A DNA stretch of 64,000 nt, taken from positions 1 to 64,000 of the forward strand of contig DVIR01000030.1 of the NCBI GenBank assembly GCA_018711085.1, read 5' to 3'. The notes beneath the pieces were generated by a model that made no database searches, was not told the origin of the DNA, and saw only the letters and a list, made by a program, of their open reading frames with translations. Positions 34,679 through 43,566 of this stretch are shown in pieces. The stretch is from Faeciplasma gallinarum. GTDB taxonomy: Bacteria > Bacillota > Clostridia > Oscillospirales > Ruminococcaceae. The stretch's first letter is position 1. Each line of letters opens with the position of its first letter. Made by a program: the position numbers and the translations under genes.

Positions 34679-36466
34679 ATGGACAGAATGGATGGAATGA
34701 GGCGCACGCATTACTGCGCGGAGATACCGCTCACGCCCTGTGAGGTGGTGGTTTGCGGATTTGCTCAGAAGGTAAGAAACTTGGGAAACCTCATTTTTAT
34801 AGACCTCAGGGACAGGACGGGAATAGTTCAGCTTGCTTTCGGGGACGACACGGACAGGGCTGTCTTTGAAAAGGCGCAGACAGTAAGAAACGAGTTTGTG
34901 CTCATGGCAAGGGGAACGGTGGCGAAAAGGGAGAGCATCAACCCCGACATAAGAACCGGAACGGTTGAGATAAGGGTGTCGGAGCTGAAGGTGCTTTCAA
35001 AGGCGCAGACCACGCCGTTTGAGATAACCAACTCTGAAAAGGTAAACGACGAGCTGAAACTGAAGTACCGCTACTTAGACCTCAGAACCCAAAAGCTCAC
35101 GCAAAACCTCATAACCCGCCACAAAATAGCCCGCTCTGCAAGGGAGTACTTTTACGACAACGGCTTTATCGAGATAGAAACCCCGATGATGATACGCTCC
35201 ACTCCGGAGGGCGCGCGTGACTACCTTGTGCCGTCGAGAATACACGACGGAAAGTTTTACGCATTGCCGCAGTCGCCTCAGATATACAAGCAGCTTCTCA
35301 TGGTTGCGGGATACGACCGCTACATACAGCTTGCGCGCTGTTTCAGAGACGAGGATTTGAGGGCGGACAGGCAGCCGGAGTTTACGCAGATAGACATGGA
35401 GATGTCCTTTGTTGACGTCGAGGACATACTTCAAATAGGCGAAGGGCTTATGAAAAAGATATTCAAGGACGTTTTGGATATTGACATCGCCCTCCCGCTC
35501 CCGAGGCTCACATATGCGGACGCCATGAACCGTTTCGGCTCGGACAAGCCGGACACCCGCTTCGGCATGGAGATACAAAACATAAGCGAGACGGCAGGCG
35601 GCGTTGATTTTGCCGTGTTTAAGTCTGCGCTTGAGGCGGGCGGCTCGGTCAGGGCGATAGTCGTTGAAAACGGCGCCGGCGTGTACACGAGAAAGGAAAT
35701 AGACAAGCTCACCGAGCATGCAAAGGGAATAGGCGCAAAGGGACTTGCGTATATAAGATGGGTGGACGAAACCCCCGGCTGTTCATTTGCAAAGTTTTTG
35801 CGGGACGGAGAGCTTGACGCGATAATCAATCGGTTGAACATGCACCGCGGGGATGTGGCGCTTATAGTTGCGGACAAGGACAAGGTGACGCTTCCCACGC
35901 TGGGTGCGCTCAGGCTCATCACCGCAAAGAAGATGGACATAATCCCTCAGGACAAGTACAATCTTTTGTGGATAGTGGAGTTCCCGTTCTTTGAATACAA
36001 CGAGGAGACGGGCGGCTGGGATGCGATGCATCACCCCTTCACAATGCCTCTCGACGAGTGCCTTGACTACTTGGACACCGACCCCGCAAACGTCCGTGCA
36101 AAGTGCTACGACCTTGTAATGAACGGAATCGAGCTTTGCTCCGGCTCCATGAGAATAACCGACTGCGAGCTTCAGGAGCACATGTTCCGCTCTTTGGGAC
36201 TTACGGACGAGGAAATAGAGGCGAAGTTCGGGTTCTTGGTGGAGGCGTACAAGTACGGTGCGCCGCCGCACGGCGGATTCGGACTGGGTCTTGACAGGCT
36301 TGCAATGCTTCTTTGCGGAGCGGACAGCTTAAGAGACGTGCTCGCCTTCCCGAAGGTTCAAAACGCAAGCGAGCTTATGTCAAACTGCCCTGCGGAGGTA
36401 GACCCCAAGCAGCTTGAAGAGCTTCACATAGCGATTTCGACTCAGACGGGCGACAAAGACAAATAG
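34679..36466 (+). CDS. aspS: Aspartyl-tRNA synthetase (bacterial type)
   Basis: A 595-residue class IIb synthetase that charges tRNA-Asp (or both tRNA-Asp and tRNA-Asn if nondiscriminating). It has the N-terminal OB-fold (GFAQKVRNLGNLIFIDLRD), motif 2 (ARCFRDEDLRADRQPEFTQID), the bacterial GAD insertion and motif 3 (GGFGLGLDRLAMLL). AAGGAGA precedes the ATG. The hisS-aspS order with a T-box is common in Firmicutes. Confidence 0.97.
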   Translation: MDRMDGMRRTHYCAEIPLTPCEVVVCGFAQKVRNLGNLIFIDLRDRTGIVQLAFGDDTDRAVFEKAQTVRNEFVLMARGTVAKRESINPDIRTGTVEIRVSELKVLSKAQTTPFEITNSEKVNDELKLKYRYLDLRTQKLTQNLITRHKIARSAREYFYDNGFIEIETPMMIRSTPEGARDYLVPSRIHDGKFYALPQSPQIYKQLLMVAGYDRYIQLARCFRDEDLRADRQPEFTQIDMEMSFVDVEDILQIGEGLMKKIFKDVLDIDIALPLPRLTYADAMNRFGSDKPDTRFGMEIQNISETAGGVDFAVFKSALEAGGSVRAIVVENGAGVYTRKEIDKLTEHAKGIGAKGLAYIRWVDETPGCSFAKFLRDGELDAIINRLNMHRGDVALIVADKDKVTLPTLGALRLITAKKMDIIPQDKYNLLWIVEFPFFEYNEETGGWDAMHHPFTMPLDECLDYLDTDPANVRAKCYDLVMNGIELCSGSMRITDCELQEHMFRSLGLTDEEIEAKFGFLVEAYKYGAPPHGGFGLGLDRLAMLLCGADSLRDVLAFPKVQNASELMSNCPAEVDPKQLEELHIAISTQTGDKDK

Positions 36467-36470
36467 TTAA

Positions 36471-36517
36471 AAAAACCGGAGCACGGCGGGATTTCCCGTC
36501 ATGCTCCGGCGGTTTTT
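36471..36517 (+). terminator. Intrinsic terminator of the hisS-aspS operon
   Basis: CCGGAGCA...CGGG pairs with CCCG...TGCTCCGG and is followed by GGTTTTT. The rest of the gap to 36678 shows no gene. Confidence 0.85.
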
Positions 36518-36678
36518 AGGGACTTTACCGCACGCTGCCTAAAACAAACTGCCGGCGGGCGCATGCTCTCCGAGCTTGCCTCCCGCATGCGCCAAAGCGT
36601 TCATCCCGTGCCACGCCCTCACATCCGCCCGTCTTTTCCCGCTTTCAATCTTTTTCGATGGAAAATGTATCGGCGCTA

Positions 36679-36707
36679 TTGACAAACGGTAAAAGATATA
36701 TTATAAT
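36679..36707 (+). promoter_or_regulatory. Consensus promoter of the ylxM-ffh operon
   Basis: A perfect TTGACA (36679-36684), 17-base spacer and perfect TATAAT (36702-36707). The predicted transcript begins almost exactly at a hairpin (TGTAAAGT/ACTTTACA, 36714-36735). Confidence 0.85.
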
Positions 36708-36713
36708 ATCTCC

Positions 36714-36735
36714 TGTAAAGTTTTTAGACTTTACA
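36714..36735 (+). promoter_or_regulatory. 5'-terminal mRNA hairpin of the ylxM-ffh transcript
   Basis: TGTAAAGT and ACTTTACA form a perfect 8-bp stem with a 6-base loop starting at the predicted +1. Such 5' hairpins commonly stabilise mRNA against RNase attack. Confidence 0.4.
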
Positions 36736-36780
36736 TTAAACACGATATTTAGATGTGAAGAAAGAAGGAGGGGCGACATA

Positions 36781-37152
36781 GTGGCTAAGGATCTTAAATT
36801 TTCCCTGCTGCTCGACATATACGGCGGGATGCTGACCGACAAACAGCGCGAGATGCTTGACTTTTACTACAATGAAGACCTCTCTCTTTCGGAAATAGCC
36901 GCAAACGTGGGCATATCCCGCCAGGGTGTGCGGGACAGCATAAAGCGCGGCGAGCAGGCGCTCATCGAGCTTGACGACAAAATAGGTCTTTCAAAGATAA
37001 TAGAGGACTACAACCTCCTTTTGAGCAGGATACAGAGCGCATGCGACGAAATAATAAACGACTGCAAGACGTATACGACGTCAAAAAGCGTAATAGGAAA
37101 GCTTGAAAAGATAAAAAACGAGATAGAGGAAAGGGACCGCAATGGCGTTTGA
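36781..37152 (+). CDS. ylxM: YlxM/p13-family SRP-associated DNA-binding-like protein
   Basis: A 123-residue protein of the YlxM family, which has a sigma-region-4-like helix-turn-helix (LSLSEIAANVGISRQGVRDS) and in Streptococcus modulates the signal recognition particle GTPase. GTG 36781 lies nine bases after AAGGAGGGG; a longer frame back to 36658 begins upstream of the promoter and is not used. The gene overlaps ffh by 11 bases, the usual order. Confidence 0.9.
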   Translation: MAKDLKFSLLLDIYGGMLTDKQREMLDFYYNEDLSLSEIAANVGISRQGVRDSIKRGEQALIELDDKIGLSKIIEDYNLLLSRIQSACDEIINDCKTYTTSKSVIGKLEKIKNEIEERDRNGV

Positions 37153-38512
37153 GGGATTGAGCGAAAAGCTCAGCGGCGTTTTTAAGCGCCTTAAATCGCA
37201 CGGACGGCTCACGGAGGCAGATGTCAAGGCGTCGATGAAGGAAATCCGAATGGCGCTTTTGGAGGCGGACGTGAGCTACAAGGTTGTAAAGGACTTTGTT
37301 GCCAAGGTGTCGGAGCGGTGCGTAGGCTCGGATGTTTTGGAGAGCCTCACCCCCGCACAGCAGATAATAAAGATAGTTCACGAAGAGCTGATAAAGCTCA
37401 TGGGCGAATCCAACTGCAAGATAAACTTTCCGCCAAAGCCGCCCTGCGTGGTGATGATGTGCGGACTTCAAGGCTCAGGTAAAACCACGCATGCGGCGAA
37501 GCTTGCAAAGTACTTTAAAGCCCAGGACAAGCGCCCGCTTTTGGTGGCGTGCGACATATACCGTCCTGCGGCAATAGAGCAGCTTAAAATTGTAGGCGAG
37601 AAGGCAGGCGTGCCTGTTTTCGAGATGGGTCAGACCGACCCGAGAAAGATAGTCAAGGCTGCGCTTGCGCACGCTAAGGACTACGGCAACGACATGGTGT
37701 TTATAGACACCGCGGGACGCTTGCAGATAGATGAAGAGCTGATGAACGAGCTTAAAGACATAAAGGAAATCGCGCAGCCGAGCGAGATTATACTCGTTGT
37801 GGACGCCATGACCGGTCAGGAGGCTGTAAACGTTGCAAAGAGCTTTGACGAGGCCTTGCACATAGACAGCGTGCTTTTGACCAAGCTCGACTCGGACACG
37901 AGGGGCGGCGCGGCGCTTTCGGTGCTTGCGGCGACCGGAAAGCCGATAAAGTTTGTCGGAACGGGCGAAAAGCTCGACAACCTGGAGCCTTTCCACCCCG
38001 AGAGGATGGCGTCGAGGATTTTGGGCATGGGAGACGTTTTATCCCTGATTGAAAAGGCCCAGACAGCCATAGACGAGCGTGACGCGCAAAAGCTTGCCGA
38101 CAAGCTCAAGGAAGGCGGATTTGACTTTAACGACCTTCTCGAGCAGATGCGCCAGATAAAGAAGATGGGTTCAATCCGCTCGCTGATAAAGATGATACCG
38201 GGCGCAAACAAGATAAGCGACGACGACATAGACGAGCGTCAGCTTCCCAGGACGGAGGCTATAATACTGTCCATGACGCCGGCGGAGCGTGCCAAGCCCT
38301 CCATAATAGACCCCAAGCGCAAGCGCAGGATAGCTGCGGGAAGCGGCACAAGGGTGGAGGACGTAAACAGGCTCATAAAGCAGTACGAGCAGATGAAGGA
38401 CATGATGAAGAAGATGGGTCTGACCGGCTCGGGCAAAAACGGCAAAGGCAAGAAAAAGAGGATGCCGAAACTCCCGCCGGAGTTCATGCAGGGCATGGGC
38501 GGCGGCATGTAA
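37142..38512 (+). CDS. ffh: Signal recognition particle protein Ffh
   Basis: A 456-residue SRP GTPase that binds signal sequences on ribosomes and delivers them to FtsY. The N domain is followed by the G domain with GLQGSGKTTHAAKLA (G1), DTAGRL (G3) and TKLDSDTRGG (G4), then the methionine-rich M domain ending in MPKLPPEFMQGMGGGM. The G1 motif has TTH rather than the usual TTT/TTS, a modest change. It is co-transcribed with ylxM. Confidence 0.97.
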   Translation: MAFEGLSEKLSGVFKRLKSHGRLTEADVKASMKEIRMALLEADVSYKVVKDFVAKVSERCVGSDVLESLTPAQQIIKIVHEELIKLMGESNCKINFPPKPPCVVMMCGLQGSGKTTHAAKLAKYFKAQDKRPLLVACDIYRPAAIEQLKIVGEKAGVPVFEMGQTDPRKIVKAALAHAKDYGNDMVFIDTAGRLQIDEELMNELKDIKEIAQPSEIILVVDAMTGQEAVNVAKSFDEALHIDSVLLTKLDSDTRGGAALSVLAATGKPIKFVGTGEKLDNLEPFHPERMASRILGMGDVLSLIEKAQTAIDERDAQKLADKLKEGGFDFNDLLEQMRQIKKMGSIRSLIKMIPGANKISDDDIDERQLPRTEAIILSMTPAERAKPSIIDPKRKRRIAAGSGTRVEDVNRLIKQYEQMKDMMKKMGLTGSGKNGKGKKKRMPKLPPEFMQGMGGGM

Positions 38513-38590
38513 GCGCCGGTGCGGCGTGAAGTGCGGCGATGCGGCGTGTCAGCGATGTGAGCGGCATGTTGGTATGTTGGCGACATGAGC
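38513..38590. repeat. Irregular GCGGCG/ATG-rich spacer repeats
   Basis: The 290 bases between ffh and rpsP are built of imperfect GTGCGGCG, GGCATG and GCGGCGCAGCGTC units, the last repeated at about 38629 and 38681. I see no gene, promoter or terminator in it. Confidence 0.4.
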
Positions 38591-38803
38591 GGCGCGGGCA
38601 TGTATACATGCGGCGGCGAAGCGGGACAGCGGCGCAGCGTCAAAAAGGCGGCGCAGCTAGACAGCGGAGAGGCATCAAAGCGGCGCAGCGTCACAAAAAA
38701 GCAAAAGGCATTAACCCTTTAAGCGCGCGGTGCGGCGGAAAGGCCGTGCGTGCCGTGTGCAAGGTTAATAATACAATCATTACACTTTCGGAGGTGAAAA
38801 TAC

Positions 38804-39046
38804 ATGGCAGTAAAGATAAGACTCAGAAGAATAGGCGCTAAGAAGGATCCCTTCTACAGAATAGTCGTAGCTGATTCCAGATACCCCAGAGACGGACGTT
38901 TCATCGAGGAGATCGGATACTATGACCCCTCTGCGGAGCCTTCGGTTTTGAAGGTAGACGCTGAGAAGGCAAAGAAGTGGATAGCCACCGGCGCTCAGCC
39001 GACCGACACGGTAAAGGCGATCTTCAAGAAGAACGGCGTTATCTGA
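38804..39046 (+). CDS. rpsP: Small ribosomal subunit protein bS16
   Basis: An 80-residue S16 protein, full length: AVKIRLRRIGAKKDPFYRIVVADSR and the ESLGYYDP-like IEEIGYYDP block (long motif named by its ends only: starts AVKIRLRRIG) are diagnostic. It binds 16S rRNA early in 30S assembly. CGGAGGTG precedes the ATG. It follows ffh and precedes khpA, the standard order. Confidence 0.97.
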   Translation: MAVKIRLRRIGAKKDPFYRIVVADSRYPRDGRFIEEIGYYDPSAEPSVLKVDAEKAKKWIATGAQPTDTVKAIFKKNGVI

Positions 39047-39186
39047 TTTAACGCAAGGCAAGCAAACACTCATGCATATTCCGCGAGGTGACGGCGTCCC
39101 CTGGCTTTGCGGATTGCCGCCGGCACGCATGTGAGGCGGCGAAGCACATTTTGGGGACATAGGGACACAATAACTAAGGAGAACCG

Positions 39187-39420
39187 ATGATAGAACTTTT
39201 GAGATCAATCGTGGCAGAGCTTGTTGACGACAAGGACGCGATACAGATAAGTGCCGACGAACCCAACGAAGAGGGCGTGATTGTGTATCATCTTCACGTT
39301 GCCGCTGACGACATGGGCAAGGTAATAGGCAGGCAGGGAAGAATAGCAAAGGCTATACGCACCCTCATGCGCGCGGCTGCTGCGAGAAACAATGAAAAAG
39401 CTGCCGTAGAGATAGAATAA
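39187..39420 (+). CDS. khpA: KH-domain RNA-binding protein KhpA
   Basis: A 77-residue single-KH protein (formerly YlqC). The GXXG loop is in GKVIGRQGRIAKAIRTLM. In Firmicutes KhpA forms a complex with KhpB/Jag and influences cell elongation and division. AAGGAGAA precedes the ATG. It lies between rpsP and rimM as usual; a terminator follows. Confidence 0.95.
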   Translation: MIELLRSIVAELVDDKDAIQISADEPNEEGVIVYHLHVAADDMGKVIGRQGRIAKAIRTLMRAAAARNNEKAAVEIE

Positions 39421-39453
39421 TCTTAATCGGCATCGGAAACAGCGCAAACCCTG

Positions 39454-39484
39454 AACAGCTCGGTATTATCTGAGCTGTTTTTTG
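39454..39484 (+). terminator. Intrinsic terminator after khpA
   Basis: AACAGCTC pairs with GAGCTGTT across a 10-base loop, followed by TTTT. It could partly uncouple rimM-trmD from the upstream genes. Confidence 0.75.
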
Positions 39485-39527
39485 CAATGCGTCCGGCACA
39501 AATACCGGCACAAAACGGAGGACACAG

Positions 39528-40037
39528 ATGCCACAGATGCACAAATACCTTGAGACAGGGAAGATAGTCACCACCCACGGGCTGAAAGGTGAAGTCAGGA
39601 TTCAGCCGTGGAGCGACACCCCCGCAGACTTTTGCAAATTTAAAAGGCTCTTTTCCGCCGACGGCAGCATAAAATATAACATAGTGCGTTCAAGGGAAGC
39701 GGGGAACATGGTCATAGCAAAGATAGAGGGCGTGGACACGATCGAGGCGGCAAAGCTCTTAAAAGACAGGATACTCTGCGTCGATCGCGCAGACATACCC
39801 TTGCCCGAGGGCACGTACTTTGTCGCAGACCTTTTGGGAATAGAGGTCAGGGACGAAAGCGGCGGGAAAATAGGCGTTGTCGGAGATGTTTTCAACACGG
39901 GTGCAAACGACGTCTACGAGATTTGCTCCGAGTGCGGAAAGAAGTATTACATCCCCGCGATACCGTCGGTGGTTTTGCATGTTGACATCGAGGCGGGCGT
40001 TATGACGATACATCCTATGGAAGGGTTGTTTGACTGA
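39528..40037 (+). CDS. rimM: Ribosome maturation factor RimM
   Basis: A 169-residue factor for 30S head maturation. The N-terminal domain begins KIVTTHGLKGEVRI and the PRC-barrel domain contains EGTYFVADLLGIEV and YYIPAIPSVV. CGGAGG lies seven bases before ATG 39528. The stop overlaps the trmD start (TGATG). Confidence 0.96.
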   Translation: MPQMHKYLETGKIVTTHGLKGEVRIQPWSDTPADFCKFKRLFSADGSIKYNIVRSREAGNMVIAKIEGVDTIEAAKLLKDRILCVDRADIPLPEGTYFVADLLGIEVRDESGGKIGVVGDVFNTGANDVYEICSECGKKYYIPAIPSVVLHVDIEAGVMTIHPMEGLFD

Positions 40038-40792
40038 TGAGAATAGACATAGCAACGCTTTTTCCGGAGCTTTGCGAGACATGGCTCTCGGCAAGCATAG
40101 TCGGCAGGGCGCGTGAGGCGGGCGTTTTCACCCTTAAATGCCACCAGATACGCGACTACGCCTTTGACAAGCACAAGCGTGTTGACGACACGCCGTACAG
40201 CGAGCGGCAGGGCATGCTTATGATGGCGGAGCCGATATGGCAGTGCTACAAAGCCGTTGCGGGCGACCGCAAGCCGCATGTCGTGTACATGTCGCCGCAG
40301 GGCAGGACGCTGACTCAGGCAAAATGCCTTGAGCTGTCCCGCTTAGACGACCTTTTCATACTCTGCGGCCACTACGAGGGAGTAGACCAAAGAGTTTTGG
40401 ACAAGATAGTTGACGAGGAGATATCCTTAGGCGACTTCGTGCTGACCGGCGGGGAGCTTCCCGCGGTGGTGCTGGTGGACGGGATAGTCAGAATGCTTGA
40501 CGGAACGCTCGGACATTCGCAGTCGCACGAGGACGAGAGCCACTTCGACGGGCTTCTGGAGTACCCGCAGTACACCCGTCCGGAGGTTTGGCAGGGCATG
40601 GCGGTGCCGCAGGTGCTCATATCGGGGCACAGAGAAAACATAATGAAGTGGAGGCGCTACAAAAAGCTCGAGCAGACCTATAAAAAGCGTCCGGAGCTTT
40701 TAAAGAACGCAAAGCTTGACCTTGTGGACAAAGCAAACCTGTCCGAAATATCCGCAATATACGATGAGCACCCGCACATCTTTGACGATTAG
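40037..40792 (+). CDS. trmD: tRNA (guanine-37-N1) methyltransferase TrmD
   Basis: A 251-residue SPOUT enzyme that makes m1G37 to prevent frameshifting. The knot motifs YMSPQGRTLTQ, LCGHYEGVDQR and the EISLGDFVLTGGELP block are all present. Translation is coupled to rimM. The usual next gene, rplS (L19), is absent; HPr follows instead. Confidence 0.97.
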   Translation: MRIDIATLFPELCETWLSASIVGRAREAGVFTLKCHQIRDYAFDKHKRVDDTPYSERQGMLMMAEPIWQCYKAVAGDRKPHVVYMSPQGRTLTQAKCLELSRLDDLFILCGHYEGVDQRVLDKIVDEEISLGDFVLTGGELPAVVLVDGIVRMLDGTLGHSQSHEDESHFDGLLEYPQYTRPEVWQGMAVPQVLISGHRENIMKWRRYKKLEQTYKKRPELLKNAKLDLVDKANLSEISAIYDEHPHIFDD

Positions 40793-40931
40793 CCGGATTT
40801 CATTTGTGTATGTTGCTTTTAAACGCTATAAATAATTGGTCAAACTCCACAATTTCAGCTTTTTTGATTGCCCCGCTTGTCGGCATAAAGCAGAAAATGC
40901 CCGAAAACCGATTTGAAGTGGAATTTCTGCG

Positions 40932-40960
40932 TTGACTTAGCGAAACTTAATTTGTATACT
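40932..40960 (+). promoter_or_regulatory. HPr promoter
   Basis: TTGACT (40932-40937), 17 bases, TATACT (40955-40960). Confidence 0.7.
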
Positions 40961-41025
40961 ATTAATGCGTTCACAAATTCGGAGTAAAACGATTTGTTAG
41001 TATTTTGAAATGGAGAGTTATCAGT

Positions 41026-41295
41026 ATGTTCGTAAAAGATGTTGTTGTTAAGAATCAGGTAGGTCTTCACGCTCGTCCTGCTACCTTCTTCATCCAGAAG
41101 GCCAACGAATTCAAGTCGTCAATCTGGGTAGAAAAAGAGGAGAGGCGTGTAAACGGCAAGAGCCTTTTGGGAGTCCTCTCTCTCGGCATAATCGGCGGTA
41201 CGTCTATAAGAATAATCGCTGACGGTCCGGATGAGGAAACCGCAGTAAACAGCCTTGTAGCCCTGGTTGAAAGCGAGTTCACCGAGGCAAAGTAA
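41026..41295 (+). CDS. ptsH: Phosphocarrier protein HPr
   Basis: An 89-residue HPr of the phosphotransferase system. The phosphorylation site His15 lies in GLHARPA and the regulatory Ser46 in NGKSLLG, both exactly at the classical positions, so it could serve both sugar transport and HprK/CcpA-type regulation. ATG 41026 follows GGAGAG; the in-frame start at 41005 lacks a site. No ptsI is adjacent; the gene has its own promoter. Confidence 0.94.
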   Translation: MFVKDVVVKNQVGLHARPATFFIQKANEFKSSIWVEKEERRVNGKSLLGVLSLGIIGGTSIRIIADGPDEETAVNSLVALVESEFTEAK

Positions 41296-41393
41296 GCCTT
41301 TGGCCACACCGCTCGGCTTTAAAAGCTGTCTGATACCGTTCTCAGGATGTGTTTGCACGTCGGTGCAGTAGTGCCGGCGCGATGACAAGTCTG

Positions 41394-41420
41394 AAGCCGG
41401 CATCAGGCGGCTTTTGTTTT
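41394..41420 (+). terminator. Possible terminator after HPr
   Basis: AAGCCG pairs with CGGCTT across an 8-base loop and is followed by TTGTTTTT. The rest of the 400-base gap to 41696 is AT-rich with no gene; a TACAAT at 41615 may be the -10 of the next gene. Confidence 0.5.
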
Positions 41421-41696
41421 TCGGCGCAGGACAGCACAAACGCGGCGGCAGAAGCGGTATAATTATTACATTGATATAGGGCGCAGACCAATTTTTGAGC
41501 AATATATCCGCCTGACATGACTTAATTTCTTTTATGTTGGTAATACTGTCTAAAAAAATTGATGTTTTTTCGTCGTGTTCATAAATTATTAACACATGAA
41601 ACAAAAAAGCGTGTTACAATTTGTAATAATTGATGAATTGCGTTCGCATGAGTTTCATGGCTGAAATGCAAAATTTTTAAGCAGGGAGTATGTTAC

Positions 41697-42782
41697 ATGT
41701 CAAACAGACTTTTTCAGGGTGTAATTTCACAAATGCATGATGTCCTCGGCTGTGAGCTTGGAGTTATTGATTGCGACGCTTTGATAATAGCGTGCAGCGA
41801 CCAGTCCAAGGTAGGCTGCACAAACGAGTTCATATCGCTCGATTTAAGCGAGACGAGCGACTATTTCATCCGCGACGGGTTCACATACATGCCGTTCGGC
41901 CCCAAGCCTAAAAACGAGTATTTTGTATTTACGGAGGGCACGGACGAAGCTGCGTACAAGTGTGCGTCCATGCTTTGCATCGCCTTGCAGAACCTGCAGC
42001 AGTTTTACGATGAAAAATACGACCGCAACAACTTTGTCAAGAATGTCGTTTTGGACAACATCCTTCCCGGCGACATACAGCTCAAGTCGAGGGAGCTGCA
42101 CTTCAATTCAAACGTCACAAGAGTGGTGTTCTTAATAAGAATAGTTGCGTCTAACGACGTATCCGCCTTTGACGTCATACAAAACCTCTTCCCCGACAAG
42201 TCTAAGGACTTTGTCTTTACGATATCGGACACCGATATTGTTTTGATAAAAGAGGTAAGGCCGAACATAGAAACATCCGACCTTGAAAAGCTTGCGTTCT
42301 CGATAGCGGACACGCTTTTGAGCGAGTTCTACACAAGGGTAAACGTAGGTGTGGGAACGATTGTTGACAACGTGCGCAATCTTGCGGTATCCTTTAAGGA
42401 AGCACAGATAGCGCTTGAAGTCGGCAAGGTGTTCGACACCGAAAAGACCATTGTCAGCTATGAAAACCTGGGCATTGCAAGGCTTATATATCATCTTCCC
42501 ACGACTTTGTGCGAGACTTTCTTAAAAGAAGTGTTTAAAAAAGGCTCTATAGAGTCGCTGGATCAGGAGACTCTGTTCACAATACAGAAGTTCTTTGAAA
42601 ACAACCTCAACGTGTCCGAAACTTCCCGGAAGCTCTTCGTGCACAGAAATACGCTTGTATACAGACTTGAAAAGATAAAGAAGCTGACGGGTCTTGACCT
42701 GAGGGAGTTCGACCACGCGATAGTGTTCAAGATTGCGCTTATGGTCAAGAAGTATCTCTCCTCCGATCCGGTCAAGTTCTGA
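41697..42782 (+). CDS. PucR/CdaR-type transcriptional regulator
   Basis: A 361-residue regulator. The C-terminal 60 residues form a PucR-type helix-turn-helix (NLNVSETSRKLFVHRNTLVYR), preceded by the GGDEF-like domain typical of CdaR/PucR proteins (VNVGVGTIVDNVRNLAVSFKEA). The N-terminal ~150 residues are a sensor-like domain I cannot name. Members usually activate sugar-acid or purine catabolism, but no such genes are adjacent. GCAGGGAG precedes the ATG. Confidence 0.88.
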   Translation: MSNRLFQGVISQMHDVLGCELGVIDCDALIIACSDQSKVGCTNEFISLDLSETSDYFIRDGFTYMPFGPKPKNEYFVFTEGTDEAAYKCASMLCIALQNLQQFYDEKYDRNNFVKNVVLDNILPGDIQLKSRELHFNSNVTRVVFLIRIVASNDVSAFDVIQNLFPDKSKDFVFTISDTDIVLIKEVRPNIETSDLEKLAFSIADTLLSEFYTRVNVGVGTIVDNVRNLAVSFKEAQIALEVGKVFDTEKTIVSYENLGIARLIYHLPTTLCETFLKEVFKKGSIESLDQETLFTIQKFFENNLNVSETSRKLFVHRNTLVYRLEKIKKLTGLDLREFDHAIVFKIALMVKKYLSSDPVKF

Positions 42783-42873
42783 TTTTTCTTGCGCGGCTGT
42801 TATGCTGTGATGCGATTCTTAAAACAGTTTACAAGCGGTGTCAGATGCATAATGTAAAAGAAAGGTCTTGAAA

Positions 42874-43566
42874 ATGGTTGAATTTAAAAACGTCTCATAC
42901 ACCTATCCGACCGGCCAGCATGCACTTCAGCATGTGAGTTTAAAGATAGACGACGGGGAGTTTGCGTTTATTGTCGGCGCATCCGGCGCAGGCAAGAGCA
43001 CGCTTATAAAGCTCATGCTCCGCGAGCTTACGGCGTCCGAAGGAGAAGTGACGGTAAACGGCTACAATCTCAACAAGCTGCGCTCAAGAAGAATTCCTGA
43101 GCTTAGAAGGACAATAGGCGTTGTGTTTCAGGACTTCCGCCTGATACCAAACCTTACGGTATACGACAACGTGGCGTTTGCCCTGAGGGCGATAGACGCG
43201 CCCATAAAATACATACGTTCCCGCGTGCCCTACGTGATAAGCCTTGTGGGGCTTGCCTCAAAGGCTAAGTCGTATCCGAGCGATCTGTCGGGAGGCGAGC
43301 AGCAAAGGGTTGCTCTGGCAAGGGCGCTTGTAAACGACCCGCAGCTCATAATTGCGGACGAGCCGACGGGAAACATAGACCCCGAGCGCAGTTTTGAAAT
43401 AGTTGATCTTTTAAAGGGCATAAACGCCTGCGGAACGACGGTGGTAATGGTCACTCACCAGCACGACCTTGTCAAGTACTTCGGAGGAAGAATAATAAAC
43501 ATAAACACCGGTGCGGTTGTTTTCGACGAGGTAATAGGAGGAGCAGATGAGAGCCGGCAGTCTTAA
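42874..43566 (+). CDS. ftsE: Cell-division ABC ATPase FtsE
   Basis: A 230-residue ATPase that, with FtsX, transmits ATP-driven motion to wall hydrolases outside. Walker A GASGAGKSTLIK, the LSGGEQQRVALARAL signature, Walker B LIIADEPTG and the switch histidine (VTHQ) are intact. ATG 42874 is eight bases after AAAGGT; a TTG six bases earlier is less likely. It overlaps ftsX by 20 bases. Confidence 0.96.
   Translation: MVEFKNVSYTYPTGQHALQHVSLKIDDGEFAFIVGASGAGKSTLIKLMLRELTASEGEVTVNGYNLNKLRSRRIPELRRTIGVVFQDFRLIPNLTVYDNVAFALRAIDAPIKYIRSRVPYVISLVGLASKAKSYPSDLSGGEQQRVALARALVNDPQLIIADEPTGNIDPERSFEIVDLLKGINACGTTVVMVTHQHDLVKYFGGRIININTGAVVFDEVIGGADESRQS

Noticed and set aside
35075..35719. Antisense frames of 160-215 residues within aspS and other long genes
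   Set aside because: The sense genes are clear, full-length and conserved; the antisense frames follow from codon bias.
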